Shown: positions 26,004 to 34,077 of the stretch, in pieces
Position numbering within the stretch: the stretch's first letter is position 1
How the letters are laid out: every line of letters begins with the position of its first letter
NCBI GenBank assembly: GCA_039028895.1
Contig: JBCCHF010000014.1
Location: 1-64,000, forward strand
DNA: 64,000 bases
Direction of reading: 5' to 3'
Source of the DNA: JAHDCJ01 sp039028895
Lineage (GTDB): Bacteria; Bacteroidota; Bacteroidia; Chitinophagales; Saprospiraceae
Translations under genes and position numbers: made by a program
Notes under the pieces: generated by a model
Told to the model about the DNA's origin: nothing
Database searches by the model: none
Seen by the model: only the letters and a program-made list of their open reading frames with translations

Positions 26004-27911
26004 TCAAACAATTTTAAAGTTTTGTATCAAAATTTTTACTGTCGTACCGTAACTGCTATCAACTAGTAGTTTAGCTTTCAATTTTTCCGCAAATGCTTCG
26101 ATTAGCTTGTGTCCAAAAGAGTCTTTGAGACCTTTGTTATCATAACTCTCCATGCCTATTCCATCATCTTTCACTTCGAGTAAAAGGCTTTCTTCCTGTT
26201 TTTGGAGACTCACTTGAATCTCTCCTTCTCTATCTTCTGGGAAGGCATGTTTTAAGGCGTTACTAATTAACTCATTCAGAATCAGGCCTAAAGGGATCAG
26301 GGTGTCTACATCTAAGTTAAGAGGTTCTACATTGCTTGAAAATGTAACCTTCTCTTTTTTGATATTATAAGAATTGAAAAGACTGGCTCCTAGTTTTTCG
26401 ATATAGTCTGAGACTTCAACCCCTGTAAGGTTTTCAGTCTGATATAGGTTCTGATGAATCAAGGCCATGGATTGAACCCTGTTGCGACCTTCCTGCATAC
26501 TTTTTAAGGCTTTGTTGTCTTCAATAAACTTGGACTGCCAATTCAGCAGACTAGAAATAACCTGAAGGTTGTTTTTTACCCTGTGGTGAATCTCTTTCAG
26601 TAATATCTCTTTTTCTCCTAAAGCCTTTTCAATAACCTCTTTTTGTGATGAGAGCCGATTGTTGGTTTTATTTTTGAAAAATATTAACCAATAAGCAACA
26701 AAAGCAAGTAAGCCTCCGGTAATTGCAATGAGGATAAATGTAGATTTTGCTTGTGCGGATTTTTGGAGTGTTAATTCATTATTCGCTAGTTCTTTATCTT
26801 TTTTTGCTGCTTCATATTTAACTTCCAGAGCACTCAGATTTTTCCTGACTTCAGCTGAATTAAGGCTGTCGATGACCGTGTGATGCTTTTTCATGAAAGG
26901 ATAAGCGGTAACGAAATCATTTTTCGACTCATAAATTTCATAAATTGATTTGTAGCAACTGCTTTCAAGTGTTTTGTAAGCCAATCCCTGGGCTACAGGA
27001 ATTGCATTATTGTAAGCAATGATCGCACCTTCCAGGTCACCAGACTGTTTTTTTAATCCGCCAAGGTAATGATAGGTTTCAGCGAGACTGAGATCCTGAT
27101 TCCTTCTTTTGTGGTAGGGAATCATAGCTTCAACATCTGCAATGGTTTGGCTGATGTCCTGATCAGCAAAAGCGAATAGAAATTTATGGGGAGAATCAAG
27201 CGATGTACTTCGTTCCATTAAAAACTGGAGATATTCTTCCTGGGCAGCAGAAAATCTATCGTAGTCTTTTTTATGATAGTAATAGGACGTCCTTTTAAAT
27301 AAAATCCATCCAAAGTCCTTGCGGATGCCTCTTGCCTTTGATATTTCGTAGGCTTTGTCTAAATAACTGATTGCCTTTTCTTCATCTGATTGAGCCTCAA
27401 ACAGTTCGTGTAAATTATAATTGACTACCCAATTATGCCCTGCACGGTCAGTTTCAATATTTAATCTTTCAGCTTCAGCATAGGCCAAATAGGCAGAATC
27501 ATATTTCACTTCTCTGAAATGGAGCTTTCCTAATTGTAACTGGAATTGCGAAAGCCATACATCAGAATTTACACGTTTTGCTAATTGGAGGGCATAATTT
27601 AATAGTATGCGTTCTTTTTCCTTTTCCCCTTTGTACTGATATCGTCGGCATAACCTAAAACAAGCAGAAAGCTCTCCTTCAAGAAAGTCCAGTTCCCTTG
27701 CAAGTTCAAGTGCTTGTTCATAATAATAGATCATACTATCGATACTAATCCTGTGGTATTGAACCGCAACATCGTGTAATAACCAAACCTTGGAAGTATC
27801 ATTTTTTGCTGTTGCCAATTCTGATAATAGGCTATCCTTTTTACTTTGGGAAAGTAACCCATTCAGGCAGCCAATCAGGAAGCAAAAACATAAAATGACT
27901 CGTAGAAACAT
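26004..27911 (-). CDS. TPR-containing HisKA_2 sensor histidine kinase (copy B)
   Basis: The 635-residue paralogue of the kinase at 23.4 kb has the same layout: signal peptide (VILCFCFLIGCLNGLLSQ), TPR-like sensor region, membrane helix (TFILIAITGGLLAFVAYWLIFF), HisKA_2 domain with KEIHHRVKNNLQVISSLL (His443) and HATPase (LILNELISNALKHAFPE, VKDDGIGM). The cytoplasmic kinase parts of the two are nearly identical while the TPR sensors have drifted. That suggests tandem duplication followed by a change in what each senses. It is the first gene of the kinase-regulator-kinase operon. Confidence 0.93.
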   Translation of the reverse strand: MFLRVILCFCFLIGCLNGLLSQSKKDSLLSELATAKNDTSKVWLLHDVAVQYHRISIDSMIYYYEQALELARELDFLEGELSACFRLCRRYQYKGEKEKERILLNYALQLAKRVNSDVWLSQFQLQLGKLHFREVKYDSAYLAYAEAERLNIETDRAGHNWVVNYNLHELFEAQSDEEKAISYLDKAYEISKARGIRKDFGWILFKRTSYYYHKKDYDRFSAAQEEYLQFLMERSTSLDSPHKFLFAFADQDISQTIADVEAMIPYHKRRNQDLSLAETYHYLGGLKKQSGDLEGAIIAYNNAIPVAQGLAYKTLESSCYKSIYEIYESKNDFVTAYPFMKKHHTVIDSLNSAEVRKNLSALEVKYEAAKKDKELANNELTLQKSAQAKSTFILIAITGGLLAFVAYWLIFFKNKTNNRLSSQKEVIEKALGEKEILLKEIHHRVKNNLQVISSLLNWQSKFIEDNKALKSMQEGRNRVQSMALIHQNLYQTENLTGVEVSDYIEKLGASLFNSYNIKKEKVTFSSNVEPLNLDVDTLIPLGLILNELISNALKHAFPEDREGEIQVSLQKQEESLLLEVKDDGIGMESYDNKGLKDSFGHKLIEAFAEKLKAKLLVDSSYGTTVKILIQNFKIV

Positions 27912-28043
27912 GCTCTGTCAAATGTTGATGGTAAAGATTTATCCTTCGGTGTTTGTCAGGATTTGAACTTTAAAGTAAACACCAAAGAGCTACAGCTACA
28001 AAATAGTAAAATATAGATAATGCTGAGTGAAAGAGAACAAGGT

Positions 28044-29213
28044 TTACAGCCTTTGAACAATGAGCTTCTTTACCAAAATATTTCTGTCGCCTTCAATCAA
28101 CCGTAACATATAAGTGCCAGGACTAAGGTTTTTTTGATTGAGATCAAGGTAATACGTGTTTTCAAGATCAGCGTGATTCAATTCTTTCTCTATCATCAAC
28201 CGACCCGCCACATCAAACAGATAAAGTTGGACTTTTGCAGTTTGGTTTTTATTCCTAAAATCAAGGTAGACGCCATCAGTAGTCGGATTTGGGTAAACTG
28301 TAGCAGTAGGTGCGAGGCTTTCGAAACGAACGGCACGGATTTCTGAATACTCAAAAGATGCATCCAGATCAACCATTTTTAAGCGATAGTAGAATAAATC
28401 GGGTCCAGTTGAGGGATTGAAGACGGCTTCATCCAGGAAACTGTAATAGGTATCTTCATTTTCGAAACCAGCAGCGACAACATGGGCAATAGTCTCCCAG
28501 TTTTGTGCATCCAGACTCCTTTCAATGTCAAAATGGCTTGAATTAATTTCTGATAAGGTCGTCCAGTCAAGGCGGGCATCTTGTTCATTGTATTTATAGG
28601 CTTCAAACCTTGACAGTTCAATGGGTAGAACAGGGCTTCCTCCCGAATCTACATGGTTGACACCGAATGTTGTGGAAGGGCAATTAGTGCAAGTCATGGC
28701 AGTCGTTCCATAAAACACATTCCCGACAGGGTTGGTAAGGTCATTGCCCGAGCCGCCAATCAACGCGAGGTACGTAGGCGAGAAAAATGTATTGTGGATT
28801 AATTCAAAATTTATTGCGGAAGCTGGTACATCCAGTGCGACTCTGAATACTTCATATTCTACGCCTGCGGTATAGACCATTTCATTTGTTACCGAAAATG
28901 ACGTTCCAAACCAGTTGTTTGTAAATCCGTTTTCCGCTCCTTGCACATTTGATCCATTATTTGGGATGCTAATGCCCGGGAAATCTGTGGTATTGACAGT
29001 GATTGCTCCAAAGTTAAAAGCAGGAGACCCATTCGGCCAACGGACAAAAAATTCTATATCTGACCATCGAGCAGCGACATCGCCACCAGTTGGGTTAGGA
29101 CGGATCTTAAAAACAAGATCAGTACCTTCTTTTGAAATAGTAGCCTGGAAATATTGCGCATGGCAGAAGTTTGCCGCCACCAGGAAGAAGATGAGTGTAA
29201 TTATGTGTTTCAT
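28044..29213 (-). CDS. T9SS-sorted exported protein
   Basis: The start giving MKHIITLIFFLVAANFCHAQ is chosen because it opens a clean signal peptide; a longer reading adds 20 residues without signal character. The 389-residue protein has an N-terminal beta-rich part, then a segment common in Bacteroidota T9SS proteins (PIELSRFEAYKYNEQDARLDW to ERSLDAQNWETI to YYRLKMVDLDASFEYSEI). It ends in a type A sorting domain (TVYPNPTTDGVYLDF to GTYMLRLI to VKKLIVQRL). It should pass the outer membrane through T9SS. No enzymatic domain is visible. Confidence 0.85.
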   Translation of the reverse strand: MKHIITLIFFLVAANFCHAQYFQATISKEGTDLVFKIRPNPTGGDVAARWSDIEFFVRWPNGSPAFNFGAITVNTTDFPGISIPNNGSNVQGAENGFTNNWFGTSFSVTNEMVYTAGVEYEVFRVALDVPASAINFELIHNTFFSPTYLALIGGSGNDLTNPVGNVFYGTTAMTCTNCPSTTFGVNHVDSGGSPVLPIELSRFEAYKYNEQDARLDWTTLSEINSSHFDIERSLDAQNWETIAHVVAAGFENEDTYYSFLDEAVFNPSTGPDLFYYRLKMVDLDASFEYSEIRAVRFESLAPTATVYPNPTTDGVYLDFRNKNQTAKVQLYLFDVAGRLMIEKELNHADLENTYYLDLNQKNLSPGTYMLRLIEGDRNILVKKLIVQRL

Positions 29214-29309
29214 GATTGTTGTGTTAAAAATTTGGTGTAAAAAATCAGGATAAACCAACCCGGCAATCTGCATTTGCCATAAATTACCAGGCAGGCCAAT
29301 CCTGTTTTA

Positions 29310-29882
29310 TCAGACGAACTTGATATTGTACTTTGCGGAAATCTGCACTATTTTTTCCATGTCAGGAGGTCCGGCAGGTAGTTGAGATAGCTCTTCAAAC
29401 ATATCTTCCAAGCCTGAAGGAAAAATACTCAGCAGGACCCGTGCTTTTTCATCGCCAATTGCTTTAAATGAATGTGGAATACCTCTTGGGCAAAAGATGA
29501 GATCTCCTGGGCCCAGTATGGTTGACTTATCTCCAATAGTCATGGCCATCTGCCCTTCCAAGACATGGAAAATTTCATCTTCATCGTAATGAATATGTGG
29601 AGGAATGCCCATGCCAGGACTATTGTTTTGTTCGATCAGGGTAAACTTTCCATTGGTGTCTTTACCAGAAATTTTTACCGTTTGGTTATCTCCCATGACT
29701 TGTAAGATTGTACCTTCCTCGCTTTTCACAATCTTAGGGTCTTGCAATTCTTGCAGGCTCATCTCATGATTTTCTTTTGATGGTGCGTCTTTTGCCTCTG
29801 CTTTACATGCTGTGATAAGTGAGGTAAGCGACAAGGCGCTAATGCCTAATGCTGTTGATTTTATAAACTCGTTTCTTTTCAT
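29310..29882 (-). CDS. Cupin-domain lipoprotein
   Basis: The N-terminus has a lipobox (SLITAC) after MKRNEFIKSTALGISALSL, so the 190-residue product is probably anchored as a lipoprotein. The single cupin domain has the two motifs with likely metal ligands: PPHIHYDEDEIFHVLEG (His, His, Glu) and PRGIPHSF (His). This is the Cupin_2 pattern shared by quercetinase-like and many unassigned proteins. The substrate is unknown. The gene lies 96 bp upstream of the T9SS protein gene on the same strand. Confidence 0.85.
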   Translation of the reverse strand: MKRNEFIKSTALGISALSLTSLITACKAEAKDAPSKENHEMSLQELQDPKIVKSEEGTILQVMGDNQTVKISGKDTNGKFTLIEQNNSPGMGIPPHIHYDEDEIFHVLEGQMAMTIGDKSTILGPGDLIFCPRGIPHSFKAIGDEKARVLLSIFPSGLEDMFEELSQLPAGPPDMEKIVQISAKYNIKFV

Positions 29883-29993
29883 TGTTAACTGATTTTTTGA
29901 GGTATTGAAATGCCAGGGGAACAGGGTTCCCTAACGGTTGAATTTGTCTTGGACTTAAGAATTAGCTTGAGCCGATCAGCTGTTTTTTATTAG

Positions 29994-31604
29994 TTATAAT
30001 TGACCGAAAATGATATTGGTCGGCAGCCCAAGAATGTTGAGCAAGCGGGAATAATCATTAATGGTTGGCGGCCCTGTCGCTCTTACATTTCCATCCATGT
30101 TGATGTCCTGCGAAGTATACACGTCAAGGAAAATTCCAGTTGGCCCGCCCAGGTAATTCAGCAAATTTGAATAGTCGTTAATGGTTGGCGGTCCTGTGGC
30201 TCTGACAAAAGTGTCGCCAGTTGTATTACCACCATACATGCCCCATACGCCACTACCCAGGTCAGCCATAGGGTTGGTTCCGTTTGCCTGGGCAGGGCCT
30301 AGGGTGAAATCGTAAAATGTCAGGAATTCTTCTGAAAGATTCTGAGCAGTGGCTGTTCTGATACCGAGATGATTACGATGCCTGATCGCAATAAAGTAAT
30401 CGTCATCCAGTACCGGGAAACCAACTTCTGAGGTGCCGTCAATATCGACGATGTCGCCGTCTTTCTGGATCAACGCCGATCTTGTTTCCAAAACAGCAGC
30501 TGGATTGTTTTTGTCCCTTAATTCGAGAAATATCCAGTCGGTAATGGCATCATCTCCCGTCACGGATAGCACTGAAGGATTAATAGTCTCTCCTCCTCCT
30601 CTTCCTTGTTGGGTGTACCCCAAAGCGGAATAAGGTTCAGTCAATGGGACCAGGCTTTTCAGGCGCAGTTGATCAGTCATTGTTCCAAATGAATATGGAC
30701 CCTGTAAGAATGTTCTGCATGCTAGTTGAATCCTGTTGATCATAGCTTCTCCGCCGATGGCAATAATGCCCAGACTATCAATTGGTTCTGTTAGTGAGTA
30801 TGGAGAGTTACCATTTGATGCTGACATATTGGTTACAGGTAGATCCCAGTTGCCATTGCGATAGGTCATAAACCCACAATCAGAGCGATCAAAACCTGGG
30901 GGTTCGTCTGTTAATTCCCATTGTGCGGTCAGATTAATACTTGAGCCGCCTGGTACATCTTCTGTTAATAACCAGCTAGCCATCACAGCATCTGAAACAA
31001 TTGAACCGGTTGTCCCGTCTGCCAGTGTGTTTTCGAGACAACGCACTCCGATGGTATCAATGGTGCCGGTTTCAGTAAGGGCGATCGGGTTATAGGTGTT
31101 TTCATTATAACCAACGGGAAAGGTAAAGTTGGTCATATTGCGTTTGATGACTTTGCCAGCATCACCTGTGATTATAAAATCGTTATTGTCAAAATCTAGA
31201 ATTAGTCCCTGAATTCCCATTACCAGATCGTTTCCGTTAAGGTCGATTAGATTATTATCGCCATCGAAATCGAGAAACCCATTGATAACAGTCTCATCGA
31301 CAAGGAGTAATTTGGTGCCGGAGGTCTTGTCAATAGTCAGGTCGTTGATCGTTGAACCATTTGATGAAAGCTGGATGTCGTTATCACCTGTCAGCTTGAT
31401 TGTTGAATTCCCGGCATTTAGGTTACCCTGAATAGTGACATGACTATTGTCAATTACGATCATACCATCGTCTGCAACGAGATGAGTTCCTGCATTGATC
31501 TGGAAATTGCCCTGAGCACACATAATTGATGTAGCAAAAAGGCCTGCAATTAGTATGCAAAGGACTTTGTCAGAAAATATGGCTTGAAAAATTTTGTTTA
31601 ACAT
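29994..31604 (-). CDS. Exported protein with two C-terminal dockerin-like repeats
   Basis: The start giving MLNKIFQAIFSDKVLCILIAG is preferred because it opens a signal peptide ending MCAQ; a longer reading adds 16 residues. The 536-residue protein begins with beta-helix-like repeats (ADDGMIVIDNSHVTIQGNL, TGDNDIQLSSNGSTINDLTI). At the C-terminus it has two copies of a VRATGPPTINDYSxLLNxLGxPTxI unit; the second follows DINMDGN, a Ca-binding dockerin/EF-hand-like loop. There is no ordinary T9SS domain. The gene has the strong palindrome plus -7 box promoter also found before the tail-fibre-like pair. Confidence 0.75.
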   Translation of the reverse strand: MLNKIFQAIFSDKVLCILIAGLFATSIMCAQGNFQINAGTHLVADDGMIVIDNSHVTIQGNLNAGNSTIKLTGDNDIQLSSNGSTINDLTIDKTSGTKLLLVDETVINGFLDFDGDNNLIDLNGNDLVMGIQGLILDFDNNDFIITGDAGKVIKRNMTNFTFPVGYNENTYNPIALTETGTIDTIGVRCLENTLADGTTGSIVSDAVMASWLLTEDVPGGSSINLTAQWELTDEPPGFDRSDCGFMTYRNGNWDLPVTNMSASNGNSPYSLTEPIDSLGIIAIGGEAMINRIQLACRTFLQGPYSFGTMTDQLRLKSLVPLTEPYSALGYTQQGRGGGETINPSVLSVTGDDAITDWIFLELRDKNNPAAVLETRSALIQKDGDIVDIDGTSEVGFPVLDDDYFIAIRHRNHLGIRTATAQNLSEEFLTFYDFTLGPAQANGTNPMADLGSGVWGMYGGNTTGDTFVRATGPPTINDYSNLLNYLGGPTGIFLDVYTSQDINMDGNVRATGPPTINDYSRLLNILGLPTNIIFGQL

Positions 31605-31683
31605 AGCAGAATGGAAATAGCAAATATGGGCATTGAATGCAATAGCTTTCATGATGCTTGAATTATTGAGGTAAATTATAAAT

Positions 31684-31730
31684 CAAAGGTATTACTGAAA
31701 CGACTGGCAGGAATCACCCCTAGGGGTGAT
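31684..31730 (-). promoter_or_regulatory. Palindromic operator plus -7 box upstream of the dockerin-like protein gene
   Basis: The 18-bp perfect palindrome ATCACCCCTAGGGGTGAT lies at 31713-31730. On the minus strand, exactly 21 nt further toward the gene, is TACCTTTG (31684-31691), matching the Bacteroidota -7 consensus TAnnTTTG. No TTG -33 element stands at the usual distance; the near edge of the palindrome occupies that place. This is the layout expected for an activator-dependent promoter. The start codon is about 80 nt beyond the -7 box. An identical arrangement precedes the tail-fibre-like pair. Confidence 0.7.
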
Positions 31731-31735
31731 ATTGC

Positions 31736-34045
31736 CTATTGGCTATCATTTTTCTGGGCGTTCATCTCCAGGGCTTCCAGCCTGCTTAGCATTGCGGAAA
31801 GCAGAGCCTGCTGCTCGGTGACAGTGTTTTTCAAGATGTCATTCTCTTCGCTGAGTTCTTGGACGGCTTTGGTTAAAGGCACCACAAATTCGGCGTAACG
31901 GAGGCCGTAAAAATCTTTGTCGTTTTTAGGCGATTTGACCCCGCTAAAATCGTAGCCCAATTTGCGAGCAACTGCTTCAACTTCCTGGGCAATGAAGCCT
32001 GTTTGCCTGATGGCTTCTTTGTCGTATTTGGAATCCCATGTCGCTGTCTCTTTGTGATTGAAGTGTTTTTCAAAATGGTTGTCGATGGCATCTATGTCGA
32101 TGTTATAAGTAACTGGTCGCAGTGCTTTTATGAATTCAAGGCCACTAACATCTTCTGAAATATTGATCTTAAAACGGTTGTCACTAACATTACTCCAATT
32201 TGCATAACCCCCTATGTCGGTAACTGATGGATTACCAATTCTGACCTGGTTGTCGACTGTGCAATCGGCATTGAATCCAAGACCTGTAGAGTTATTTATA
32301 TAAGCGTCAGCATTATTTGCCCCACGGCCAAGTGCGGTGTTTTGGTCACCACCATCAAGTATATCTAATGCTTTGTATCCAACAGCAGTGTTTCCCGAAT
32401 TTGCGTAGCTTTCTGTCAAAGCTTCACTTCCAATGCCGACATTAAAATCACCTGGACCGTTAGACTCTAAAGCGAGGTTGCCAATAGCAATATTTTGATT
32501 ACCACTAGTGTTGCTTTCCAGCGCCTGGTTACCAATAGCGGTATTCCTGTTTCCTGTATTTGTGGTTGAAGCCAACGCGTAACTGCCAACTGCTGTATTG
32601 CGAATACCAGTTTGATTACCTTCCAACGCATGACTACCAAAACCTGTATTATATTCTCCTGTATCATTCCGTCTAAGGGCATAATATCCTGCCGCTGTAT
32701 TATAACTGCCTGTCGTGTTAAAGTACAGCGTACTGCTTCCTGATGCCACATTAAAATTACCGGAGATGTTATGGTACAATGCGTAATACCCCAGGCCAAC
32801 ATTTTCATTGCCATCAATATTTTCTGTTATAGCAGACCGGCCAATTGCAATATTTCGTATCCCGGTCGTATTCTTCCTCATGGAATAATAACCAATAGCG
32901 ATATTTGTATTTCCTTCGGTATTGGCATCTAAAGAATAAGCACCTATTGCCAGATTATAACTTCCTCCAACATTGTCATGTAATGCATCTCTTCCAATAG
33001 CAATGTTTCCTGAACCATCTGTGTTTGAATTTAAAGCCAGATGGCCAATGGCTACATTGGAATTGCCATCATTGTTAGATGCCAGTGATTTCGATCCGAC
33101 AGCGGTATTGTATTCTCCATCTCCATTATCGTACATTGCCTGATAACCGATCGCTGTATTGTAAGAGGTCTGAAAATTGTATTCCAGTGCTGAATAGCCA
33201 ACTGCAGTATTATAGTCACCTGACTGATTCCACAATAAAGACCTGTTTCCTATTGCGGTATTCTTATCTCCACTTACATTTGAATACAAAGCGTCTACAC
33301 CCACTGCGGTATTTTCATTTCCGTAAGTGTTTAAGTATAGAGCTGTAAATCCTAAACCAGTGTTACCCCAACCAATAGTATTACTATATCCAGTCTTTGT
33401 GCCGACCATGGTATTATAGCCTCCCACGGTGATGTTAAACATTGATTGTGTGCCAATAGCCACATTCCCGTATGTGTCAGTCCCTGCGTAGTGAGACTGA
33501 TTGCCGATTGCGACATTACTATTTCCATCAATGTTTTCTACGCCTGATTCGTGACCAATGAATACATTCCGGTTAAAGGAAAGATTATCGTTTTTTCCTG
33601 CCTCGAGGCCAATGAATACACTTTCTCCAGAGTTTTGATTTTCAAGTCTTGACCCGATCATTTGCCAATGTTCGGTGCCATCTACTTCAAATCTGATGAG
33701 ATCTTCATCAGGGTTTTTCTCTACCTGGATGCCTGTGTCTGCATCTCCATCCAATAATTCTCCCATGGCTGTGTTTCTGCTGATTAATTCCGTCCAGCCG
33801 CTTGTGCCGAAAAACCAAAAACTTTCTGTGTCCAGATCAAAAACCAAAAGACTTGGGGCAGGACTTGCGATCATGTTCCTTTGGGCAGAAGTCATTCTTG
33901 GAACAAGCATACCTTTTTCTGTACTTTTTACATCCAGAGCTGCACTTGGATTTGGTACTGCGCCGTCTTCATTAATAGCCACTCCTTGACCATAGATGAT
34001 TACACTTGAAAAGCAGAGGAGAACAATAAATTTTATAGTTTTCAT
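31736..34045 (-). CDS. Tail-fibre-like exported protein: beta-roll repeats plus Peptidase_S74 chaperone (copy 1)
   Basis: The 769-residue protein has a signal peptide (FIVLLCFSSVIIYGQ), then a short N-terminal block (ALDVKSTEKGMLVPRM). Dozens of N-T-A-x-G-x-x-A-L-x-x-N repeats of about 14-16 residues follow, from about 140 to 590, of the YadA-head/beta-roll type. The C-terminal Peptidase_S74 (intramolecular chaperone) domain starts with SDNRFK, keeping the Ser621/Lys626 dyad used for self-cleavage in phage tail fibres and endosialidases. It ends in a coiled coil with a QALLSAMLSRLEALEM pattern. It probably forms trimeric fibres on the surface. It lies 32 bp downstream of its paralogue. Confidence 0.9.
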   Translation of the reverse strand: MKTIKFIVLLCFSSVIIYGQGVAINEDGAVPNPSAALDVKSTEKGMLVPRMTSAQRNMIASPAPSLLVFDLDTESFWFFGTSGWTELISRNTAMGELLDGDADTGIQVEKNPDEDLIRFEVDGTEHWQMIGSRLENQNSGESVFIGLEAGKNDNLSFNRNVFIGHESGVENIDGNSNVAIGNQSHYAGTDTYGNVAIGTQSMFNITVGGYNTMVGTKTGYSNTIGWGNTGLGFTALYLNTYGNENTAVGVDALYSNVSGDKNTAIGNRSLLWNQSGDYNTAVGYSALEYNFQTSYNTAIGYQAMYDNGDGEYNTAVGSKSLASNNDGNSNVAIGHLALNSNTDGSGNIAIGRDALHDNVGGSYNLAIGAYSLDANTEGNTNIAIGYYSMRKNTTGIRNIAIGRSAITENIDGNENVGLGYYALYHNISGNFNVASGSSTLYFNTTGSYNTAAGYYALRRNDTGEYNTGFGSHALEGNQTGIRNTAVGSYALASTTNTGNRNTAIGNQALESNTSGNQNIAIGNLALESNGPGDFNVGIGSEALTESYANSGNTAVGYKALDILDGGDQNTALGRGANNADAYINNSTGLGFNADCTVDNQVRIGNPSVTDIGGYANWSNVSDNRFKINISEDVSGLEFIKALRPVTYNIDIDAIDNHFEKHFNHKETATWDSKYDKEAIRQTGFIAQEVEAVARKLGYDFSGVKSPKNDKDFYGLRYAEFVVPLTKAVQELSEENDILKNTVTEQQALLSAMLSRLEALEMNAQKNDSQ

Positions 34046-34077
34046 TTTATTTTGAGGTTACAGATTTGATAAATTAA

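Noticed and set aside
29310..29882. Tat-dependent signal on the cupin protein
   Set aside because: The N-terminus has KRNEF, not the twin-Arg motif; a lipobox signal explains it better.
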